Shown one piece after another: positions 6,208-11,012 of a stretch of DNA of 11,012 bases (the first letter of the stretch is position 1; each line of letters begins with the position of its first letter). The position numbers were made by a program, and so were the translations under genes. The notes under the pieces are model-generated. The model was not told the origin of the DNA. It saw only the letters and a list, made by a program, of their open reading frames with translations, and did not search any database. This DNA is from Alphaproteobacteria bacterium (lineage in GTDB: Bacteria; Pseudomonadota; Alphaproteobacteria; UBA1280; UBA12223): assembly GCA_003450915.1 (NCBI GenBank), contig DMEM01000089.1, positions 1-11,012 of the forward strand, written 5' to 3'.

Positions 6208-7095
6208 TTACATATTTTCTGAAGTTAGTCTATTTTTACCTGACGTTTTTGATGAATACATTAATTGATCAGCTTTTTCGATTAATTCCATGCTTGAAAT
6301 ATAACTCTTTTTATTTAAGTGATAAAGCCCCATGCTTAAGGTTACGTTATATTCACGTTCTTTAAAATAATCTTCAACTCTTTGACGGATTCTTTCACCA
6401 ACTTGTTGAGAGTGTTCAAAAGCAGTTTTTGGTAAAATTAAAGTAAACTCTTCGCCTCCATATCTTGCTGCTAAATCTTCACGTCTAGCACAAAGTTGTA
6501 GAATAGTAGCGATTTCTTTTAAAACACGGTCGCCTTCAGGGTGTCCAAAATTATCATTAACTTTTTTGAAATTATCTAAATCAAACATTATTAAAGCTAA
6601 TTCTGTTTCAGTTTGTAGCTTATCATCTAGGTATTCATTTAGTTTACGTTTAAAGCTAGCCTGGTCAAATAATCCTGTTAAGCCGTCTTTAGTTGCAACA
6701 GTAGTTAAATGATTTAATTTTTGTTCTTCAATAACTGTGCAATAGTTTAAATGTTTTGTTACATTTTCTAAATAATCGTGAGTGGCAACACTTAATCCCA
6801 CATCTCTGCCTAGTTTGTACTGTAAGTCTTTACGGTGAGCTAAAACACCTTCCCATAGAGTTTTTGCATGAAGTGCTGAAAAGCTTTTATAAGTTAGTGC
6901 GTATAAAATATCGCAATAAAAATGATCTTTACGAGACTGGTACAGTTTTTCAACAATGCTAATCTCTCTAGCATTAAGGTTTCTGTCACCTGCTAAAGCA
7001 CACACTAAACGAATGTCTAGTTCTGGGCTAGACATTACACTTTCTAAGTCTCTCTGAATAAATTCTTTTTTTGTTTGATCAATACTTTTTCTCAT
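6208..7095 (-). CDS. Diguanylate cyclase (GGDEF domain protein)
   Basis: 295 residues. The C-terminal half (about 130-292) is a GGDEF domain that condenses two GTP into cyclic di-GMP. Visible are KDGLTGLFDQASF, the metal-binding FDLDNFKKVND (D172), GHPEGD, the active-site RYGGEEF (GGEEF 213-217), LSMGLY and the closing ADQLMYSSKTSGKNR. The allosteric inhibitory site RxxD is intact: R204 to D207, exactly five residues before GGEEF, so product inhibition is likely. The catalytic residues are all present, so the enzyme is probably active. The N-terminal 125 residues are helical, soluble-looking and contain no PAS, GAF or membrane segment I can recognise; they presumably sense or dimerise. The gene is divergent from the ruvC operon, with 97 bases between the two start codons, and is followed by its own terminator. 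Confidence 0.93.
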   Translation of the reverse strand: MRKSIDQTKKEFIQRDLESVMSSPELDIRLVCALAGDRNLNAREISIVEKLYQSRKDHFYCDILYALTYKSFSALHAKTLWEGVLAHRKDLQYKLGRDVGLSVATHDYLENVTKHLNYCTVIEEQKLNHLTTVATKDGLTGLFDQASFKRKLNEYLDDKLQTETELALIMFDLDNFKKVNDNFGHPEGDRVLKEIATILQLCARREDLAARYGGEEFTLILPKTAFEHSQQVGERIRQRVEDYFKEREYNVTLSMGLYHLNKKSYISSMELIEKADQLMYSSKTSGKNRLTSENM

Positions 7096-7117
7096 ACTTT
7101 TTATTGTATATTATTTT

Positions 7118-7146
7118 TTGACAAATTTCTATAATTTTGTTAAGAT
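7118..7146 (+). promoter_or_regulatory. Sigma70-type promoter of the ruvC-rodZ operon
   Basis: A perfect -35 TTGACA (7118-7123), a 17-base spacer and a -10 TAAGAT (7141-7146, four of six matches) place the transcription start near 7153, about 40 bases before the ATG at 7193. The TTG of the -35 also opens a longer reading frame, which cannot be the true start if this promoter is used. Confidence 0.78.
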
Positions 7147-7192
7147 AAAGTATAGATTTTTTTATAATTTCATTAAACAATCAAGAAAAATA

Positions 7193-7885
7193 ATGCAACA
7201 ATATTACGTAGAGCCACATTTAGCTGAGTCTAGCTTTGATAAAAAAGACTTTTACAGCGCTGTTTTAATAATCGCGTTAGTGGTAGTTTCTTCGTGTTTA
7301 TTTGTTAGAAAAGCAAAAAATAATCATGTTAAAATTATTGAGCCTTATTATTTAGAGAGATTTTACAAGGTTCCTACAAAAAAAGAACGTTTTGCTAATA
7401 CAAAATATGATGTTGCAAGCTCTAAAATATTATTAGATGATAGTTTAAGACGATTAAAGTACAAGTTTAGTGATTTAAATAAAAGCTTAAATGATTTTCA
7501 GCAAGACTTATTAAAGCAGCAAGCTATGAATGATCTAATTTTAATGCTAAGACAGGTTAAACATGGCGATTTAGAAAAGTTCGATGTAAGTAAAATGCAA
7601 CAGGCTGTTTTAGAGGCTGGTTACGGCAATATAGATTCTAAATTATTAGAAAAAGCCATTAAAGACTATAAACAAAAAATTGAACACCAGAATGCTTTAG
7701 AGGTTAAAATAGCAGAAGAGAAGAAACGTACCAAAGAAAAAATGGAGCATGATTCTAAAGAAGCTGGGGTTTTAGCAAAAGATATTGCTAGGGAAATAGC
7801 AGAAGAAGAAATTGAAGGATTTATCCAAAACTTATCAATAATTGCTAGAGTTGGTAAATTTGTAATAGATAAAACACAAGAATAA
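7193..7885 (+). CDS. Membrane-anchored coiled-coil protein, unknown function
   Basis: I do not recognise this 230-residue protein. From the ATG at 7193 it has a short cytoplasmic N terminus, one hydrophobic segment (about 21-38, YSAVLIIALVVVSSCLF) and a long charged, mostly helical remainder, with heptad-like stretches near 75-115 and 150-190 (rich in K, E and Q). The upstream TTG frame opening at 7118 is rejected as start because it coincides with the -35 box of a good promoter; the ATG at 7193 is preceded by a weak AAGAAAAA. ruvC begins 13 bases after the stop, without a terminator between, so the genes are probably one operon. The topology (single anchor plus coiled coil) recalls scaffold or division-type proteins, but no specific role can be assigned. 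Confidence 0.8.
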   Translation: MQQYYVEPHLAESSFDKKDFYSAVLIIALVVVSSCLFVRKAKNNHVKIIEPYYLERFYKVPTKKERFANTKYDVASSKILLDDSLRRLKYKFSDLNKSLNDFQQDLLKQQAMNDLILMLRQVKHGDLEKFDVSKMQQAVLEAGYGNIDSKLLEKAIKDYKQKIEHQNALEVKIAEEKKRTKEKMEHDSKEAGVLAKDIAREIAEEEIEGFIQNLSIIARVGKFVIDKTQE

Positions 7886-7898
7886 ATAGGAAAAACTT

Positions 7899-8396
7899 AT
7901 GATTATATTAGGTATTGATCCAGGTTTGCAGCATACAGGCTGGGGAGTTGTTAGTTATCAAAACTCTCATTTAAAGTATATAGCAGGTGGGGTCATTCAT
8001 ACAAATGCTAAAGATGCAATGTCGCACAGATTAAAAACATTACATGACGGAATCACAGAAATAGTAAAAATGTATAATCCAGCTTCAATAGGTATTGAAG
8101 AAGTTTATGTTAACTCTAACCCTAGAACTAGTTTAAAGCTAGGGCAGGCGAGAGGAATGGGGATGCTGGCAGCTGCTCAACAAATGGTAGATATTCATGA
8201 ATATGCGCCAAAGGAAATAAAAAAGGCATTAGTAGGGACAGGTAATGCTGAAAAAACTCAGGTAGATTTTATGGTTAAAACTTTATTACCTGGTGTTGTA
8301 ATGGAGTCTAATGATATGTCTGATGCTTTAGCTGTTGCTATATGTCACTCTCATAGTTTAAAAAGTTCATTATTTGGACTAAAGAATATAAAATAA
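7899..8396 (+). CDS. ruvC: Holliday junction endodeoxyribonuclease RuvC
   Basis: RuvC is a dimeric nuclease that resolves Holliday junctions by paired nicks after RuvAB branch migration. The 165 residues are of normal length (E. coli 173). The four catalytic acids are present at the expected positions: D7 in GIDPGLQHTGWG, E67 in GIEEVYVN, and D139 and D142 in NDMSDALAVAICH. Other family blocks are LKLGQARG and VGTGNAEKTQV. The wording EEVYVNSNP, VGTGNAEK and DALAVAICH is nearer to alphaproteobacterial RuvC as I remember it. A good ribosome site AGGAAA precedes the ATG. ruvA and ruvB, usually the next genes, are absent here; the downstream gene is a cytochrome b561 after 22 bases. Confidence 0.96.
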   Translation: MIILGIDPGLQHTGWGVVSYQNSHLKYIAGGVIHTNAKDAMSHRLKTLHDGITEIVKMYNPASIGIEEVYVNSNPRTSLKLGQARGMGMLAAAQQMVDIHEYAPKEIKKALVGTGNAEKTQVDFMVKTLLPGVVMESNDMSDALAVAICHSHSLKSSLFGLKNIK

Positions 8397-8418
8397 TTAA
8401 AATAAGGATAAAATTAAA

Positions 8419-8952
8419 ATGCAATTAAAAACAAATGATAATAAATATGGGGTAATTAGAAAGCTAAATCACTGGACAGTGTCTATTATGTTTATATCTC
8501 TTTTAGCTGTAGGTTTTTATATGGCAGATATTCCAGCATCGCCTGAAAAATGGGAACTATATGCAATGCATAAATCATTTGGAGCTATATTACTTCCTAT
8601 TATTTTAATACGTATGCTATGGTTAGCTTTTGATAATAAAATTGATAACTCAAAATTAACAAAGCTTGAAAGAATTGGCTCTGCTAGTTTGCATGGTTCT
8701 CTTTACTTACTTATGTTAATTATGCCTGTTTCAGGCATGCTGATGTCAATGGCTAAAGGTTATGCTATTAATGTGTTTGGTTTGTTTACATTGCCAATGT
8801 TAGTAGAAAAAAATGAAGCTCTTGGTGTTGCAATGGCAAATGTTCATTTTTATGCTGGAAATGTTGCAGCAGGTTTAATTTTAATGCATGTTTTAGCTAG
8901 TTTATTCCACCATTTTATTAAAAAAGATGACATTTTAAAAAGAATGGTATAA
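8419..8952 (+). CDS. Cytochrome b561 (CybB type), di-heme membrane protein
   Basis: A 177-residue four-helix membrane cytochrome of the prokaryotic b561 family, which passes electrons between the quinone pool and a partner (E. coli CybB oxidises superoxide). The four expected heme-ligand histidines are H18 (KLNHWT), H51 (AMHKSFGA), H143 (NVHFYAGN) and H157 (LMHVLAS). Their spacing of 33, 92 and 14 residues almost equals that of E. coli CybB. Hydrophobic helices lie at about 18-36, 52-72, 92-112 and 142-166. The conserved MPVSGML block follows helix three. AAGGA sits ten bases before the ATG. It lies between ruvC and rodZ with short gaps and no terminator, so it is probably co-transcribed, though no functional link to either is evident. 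Confidence 0.93.
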   Translation: MQLKTNDNKYGVIRKLNHWTVSIMFISLLAVGFYMADIPASPEKWELYAMHKSFGAILLPIILIRMLWLAFDNKIDNSKLTKLERIGSASLHGSLYLLMLIMPVSGMLMSMAKGYAINVFGLFTLPMLVEKNEALGVAMANVHFYAGNVAAGLILMHVLASLFHHFIKKDDILKRMV

Positions 8953-8999
8953 AATAACTCAAAAAATAAGAATAAAAACAAAAGAATAAAGGTTAAAAA

Positions 9000-9992
9000 A
9001 TGGTTCATACACTTTCAATCGGAGAGAGATTATCTAACGCTAGACATGCTTTAAATAAAAAGCGTTCAACTGTTGCAGAAGATTTAAATATTAGAGAGTC
9101 TTATATTGAGGCTATTGAAAATAATGACTACAGTGTTTTACCTGGTAAAGCATATGTTAGCGGCTTTATTAAGTCTTATTCTGAGTATTTAGGCCTTGAT
9201 CCTGAAGATATCTTAAAAATGCTAAAGGCAACTCAAAATCTTCAAGAAAGCTACGAGAATATGCCTCAACAAATTTATAAAGATTATCAAAGAACTAGAA
9301 ATGTTTTTGTTTTAAGCGTTTTTTGTTTATTTATTGTTATTGCAGGATTTAGTTATTATAGTTTTGTAGATCATGAAATAAATATTAGAAAGATTGAAAA
9401 TAAAGCAAGCTCAACTGAGACTTTAACATCTTTTTTTAATCAAACTCAGAAAAAAGATATTAAAGATTCTAAGAATCCTGTAGTAGGTAATGATTCTAGC
9501 ATTTTAGTAAAAGCTGTTGATAATTCAAATAGTGATAATGTTGTATCAAGTACTAAGAGTGATAAAGCAGAAATAGAATTATATGCTCAAAAAAGTAAAC
9601 CTCCATTTGCCAGAGTTTTGCTTAAAGCAAAAAAAGATGTTTGGTTTCAAATTAGACCTTTGCATAAAAATAGAATTTATGTTTCAAAGACTCTTCCTAA
9701 AGGTAAATATTATTGGGTTACCCCTTGGGAAAATGTTGTTTTAGATGTGTCTAGTGCAAATAATCTTGAAATTATTATTGATGAAAAAAATATGGGGCAA
9801 GTTGGTTCAGCATCAAAACGAGTTAAAGGTTTATTCTTAGATGTTAAGTCTTTAAATACATATTATGAGCAAGGTGAGAATCGTAATAATGAGGCTGTAG
9901 AAAACTATTATAAAAACCCTATTGAAATGGTTGATGAGATAGTAGAGTCTGAAAAAGATAAGATAGAAGACGAAACAAAAGATTCTGAATAA
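9000..9992 (+). CDS. rodZ: Cytoskeletal shape protein RodZ (HTH-TM-DUF4115)
   Basis: RodZ links the MreB cytoskeleton to the cell-wall elongation machinery at the inner membrane. The 330-residue protein has the full layout: an N-terminal helix-turn-helix (about 5-76; IGERLSNAR, VAEDLNIRESYIEAIE, LPGKAYVSGFIKSY), one membrane segment (101-121), a polar low-complexity periplasmic linker (about 125-200), and a C-terminal DUF4115 beta domain (about 205-282; DVWFQIRP, KTLPKGKYYWV, NNLEIIIDEKNMGQVG). A further acidic, Glu/Asp-rich tail of some 45 residues ends the protein. The ATG has AAAGG seven bases upstream. It is the last gene of the operon, ending 11 bases before a terminator hairpin. The usual neighbour ispG is not here. 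The C-terminal domain resembles the alphaproteobacterial type more than E. coli RodZ. Confidence 0.92.
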   Translation: MVHTLSIGERLSNARHALNKKRSTVAEDLNIRESYIEAIENNDYSVLPGKAYVSGFIKSYSEYLGLDPEDILKMLKATQNLQESYENMPQQIYKDYQRTRNVFVLSVFCLFIVIAGFSYYSFVDHEINIRKIENKASSTETLTSFFNQTQKKDIKDSKNPVVGNDSSILVKAVDNSNSDNVVSSTKSDKAEIELYAQKSKPPFARVLLKAKKDVWFQIRPLHKNRIYVSKTLPKGKYYWVTPWENVVLDVSSANNLEIIIDEKNMGQVGSASKRVKGLFLDVKSLNTYYEQGENRNNEAVENYYKNPIEMVDEIVESEKDKIEDETKDSE

Positions 9993-10003
9993 TTCAATAA
10001 AGT

Positions 10004-10036
10004 AAAGCAGCTGTTTAGGCTGCTTTTTGTTTTTTG
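10004..10036 (+). terminator. Rho-independent terminator after rodZ
   Basis: AAAGCAGC and GCTGCTTT form an eight-pair stem with a seven-base loop, followed by TTTTTGTTTTTT. It lies between the convergent rodZ and pseudopilin genes; on the minus strand the tail is only TTTACTTTATT, so action in that direction is weaker. Confidence 0.9.
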
Positions 10037-10048
10037 TAATTTTAATTT

Positions 10049-10633
10049 CTAATCGTTGGGGTTTTGTATAGTATCGCCTTTAAAGTAGTATATATATTTA
10101 TTTAATAAGCCACCACTAAAAGACCATCTAAAGTTTCCACTTGAATCACCATCATTGTTATCTATTAGAGCATCAATATCTTTAGCTAAGTGGTCAGTCT
10201 CTTGATGGACTGAAATCCATTTATAGCACTGTTTACCTGAAGTGCAAAGTCCATTAGAATAGCTATTCCAAGATTCGTTTGTTAGAATTGCTAGATTAAT
10301 CAAATTTTCACTATCTTTCATAAGGGCGGCGGTAAAAGAGTTAGATTCATAGTTTAAATATGGTCCATTCCATCCTCTAATTCCATTATCTACAGCAAGG
10401 TCAATAGTTCTTAGCGTGTAAAACTTGCCTACTTTTGTAGGGTCTGTGCTTTTTTGCTGTAATTGTTCATGGGTATCAAGATAGTATTGTTCCCATGCTT
10501 TATCTACTTCTTTCATTTCTGTAATGAAGGCTGTTGCTCTTGCTGTTTTAATAGCTGAGTGTAAAGACGCTCCTGATATTACACTTAATGCTCCAAATAT
10601 GGCTAGAGCGATTCTGGCATCAAGCCCAAACAT
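10049..10633 (-). CDS. Type IV pilin / type II secretion pseudopilin-like protein
   Basis: A 194-residue protein with a pilin-like N terminus: a glycine (G3), then LDARIALAIFGALSVISGASL as a hydrophobic helix (about 8-30) continuing into an amphipathic helix (AIKTARATAFITEMKEVDKAWEQYY). A globular domain follows with GIRGWNGPYL (84-93), a motif common in GspG-type pseudopilins, and two cysteines (130, 136) that could form a disulfide. The conserved Glu5 of most type IV pilins is absent (the sequence after G3 is LDARI). ATG 10633 is the first start in frame, because TGA lies seven codons upstream; it has only AAGG four bases before it. A stronger Shine-Dalgarno (AGAGGGG, 10664-10670) serves an ATG at 10659 in another frame that could join by -1 frameshift. 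No other pilus or secretion gene is in the window. Confidence 0.78.
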   Translation of the reverse strand: MFGLDARIALAIFGALSVISGASLHSAIKTARATAFITEMKEVDKAWEQYYLDTHEQLQQKSTDPTKVGKFYTLRTIDLAVDNGIRGWNGPYLNYESNSFTAALMKDSENLINLAILTNESWNSYSNGLCTSGKQCYKWISVHQETDHLAKDIDALIDNNDGDSSGNFRWSFSGGLLNKYIYYFKGDTIQNPND

Positions 10634-10638
10634 TGCAC

Positions 10639-10645
10639 CTTTTTT
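10639..10645 (-). other. A AAA AAG slippery heptamer before the pseudopilin frame (candidate -1 frameshift site)
   Basis: On the minus strand AGAGGGG (10670-10664) is followed after four bases by ATG at 10659. That frame reads M-Y-E-K-I-K-K and includes A AAA AAG in the correct phase (last base of ATA, then AAA, AAG). A -1 slip makes the next codons GGT GCA ATG, giving MYEKIKKGAMFGLDARIAL, a pilin with a basic leader. Without slippage the frame ends 18 codons in. The heptamer is the one used in E. coli dnaX. No strong downstream hairpin is visible, so a homopolymer sequencing error or plain initiation at 10633 remain alternatives. Confidence 0.35.
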
Positions 10646-10794
10646 ATTTTTTCATACATATATCCCCTCTTTTTTTATATAAAAATACACACCTTACATC
10701 TTTAAAGAGTATCATGTTGTGAAAGTATATTCAATAGGGGTATTTTGTGAGCTGATTAACATGTAAAAAAAAGATCCAAAATTAATAATAAAAC

Positions 10795-10823
10795 TTTACA
10801 TTTATGCCTAATTTGGCTAGAAT
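10795..10823 (+). promoter_or_regulatory. Sigma70-type promoter for the gene at 10877
   Basis: The -35 TTTACA (10795-10800), a 17-base spacer and the -10 TAGAAT (10818-10823; five of six matches) put the start of transcription near 10830, some 47 bases before the ATG at 10877. Confidence 0.75.
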
Positions 10824-10876
10824 AATAGGGTACAAATTATATAAACTACTCAGAAGTTTTATATCTAGGAGATATT

Positions 10877-11012
10877 ATGCAATTTTTAAAAAATAATGCT
10901 TTAACTATTATGCTATTTATTGTTTATATAGCTTTATTCTCTGGTGCAGGGATGTATCTTGATAAGCAGTTCTTTTTGGAACAAAATAAGCTTTTAACAT
11001 TTGTATACTTTG
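10877..11012 (+). CDS. Membrane protein, N-terminal fragment (3' partial), unknown function
   Basis: The first 45 codons of a gene that runs off the right edge. It has an excellent ribosome site (AGGAG, five bases before the ATG) and a good promoter upstream. The protein begins MQFLKNNALTIMLFIVYIAL, with a hydrophobic membrane segment at about 8-25 and then a polar stretch MYLDKQFFLEQNKLLTF. A single N-terminal anchor with a following extracytoplasmic segment is likely; family and function cannot be told from this fragment. Confidence 0.82.
   Translation, partial: MQFLKNNALTIMLFIVYIALFSGAGMYLDKQFFLEQNKLLTFVYF

Noticed and set aside
7118..7192. TTG-initiated 25-residue extension of the coiled-coil protein
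   Set aside because: The TTG is the first half of a perfect -35 box, and the transcription start from that promoter lies downstream of it.
10672..10685. TTTTTATATAAAAA palindrome upstream of the pseudopilin
   Set aside because: Simple AT palindrome with no known operator identity; may only be part of an AT-rich leader.
10644..10712. 23-codon minus-strand leader frame ending in MKK-stop before the pseudopilin
   Set aside because: Its ATG has no ribosome site and the peptide has no recognisable feature; the short ATG-AAA-AAA-TAA end may matter only for coupling.

Overview
The window is an AT-rich stretch of a proteobacterial (Pseudomonadota) chromosome. It begins in the replication-origin neighbourhood: the 3' half of dnaN, then recF and gyrB in the classical dnaN-recF-gyrB order. 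Two perfect 16-bp parS palindromes lie inside recF, as expected close to oriC. Class-level affiliation is mixed. The visible DnaN, RecF and the first ~100 residues of GyrB read like gammaproteobacterial proteins. The rest of GyrB, RuvC and RodZ look closer to alphaproteobacterial family patterns. This is judged from memory of the families, not from a search. A change in synonymous codon use inside gyrB points the same way.

Layout: (1) 1-4166, origin-proximal replication/repair cluster on the + strand, closed by a strong terminator after gyrB. (2) 4190-4433, a convergent 65-aa membrane-protein gene on the minus strand with its own Shine-Dalgarno and terminator, followed by about 300 bp of AT-rich intergenic DNA. 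(3) 4736-5851, an unrecognised six-segment membrane protein and a terminator. (4) 5868-7095, two minus-strand genes: a GGDEF diguanylate cyclase with its own terminator, then a 47-aa membrane peptide flanked by a Shine-Dalgarno and a hairpin. (5) 7118-10036, a probable four-gene + strand operon from a clear sigma70-type promoter: an unknown membrane-anchored coiled-coil protein, ruvC, a cytochrome b561 and rodZ, ending in a terminator. (6) 10049-10670, a minus-strand pseudopilin-like gene whose 5' end contains a strong Shine-Dalgarno and an A AAA AAG slippery heptamer. (7) 10795-11012, a good promoter and the first 45 codons of another membrane protein that runs off the window.

Functionally the window joins chromosome replication and repair (clamp, RecF, gyrase, RuvC), chromosome segregation (parS), cell shape (RodZ), signalling (c-di-GMP synthesis) and membrane electron transfer (cytochrome b561). 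I see no rRNA, tRNA, CRISPR array, insertion sequence, prophage or defence system. The points most worth a second look are the possible mosaic boundary in gyrB, the parS pair in recF, the altered TOPRIM motif of GyrB, the small membrane peptides, and the slippery 5' end of the pseudopilin gene. No wholly new multi-gene system is evident.
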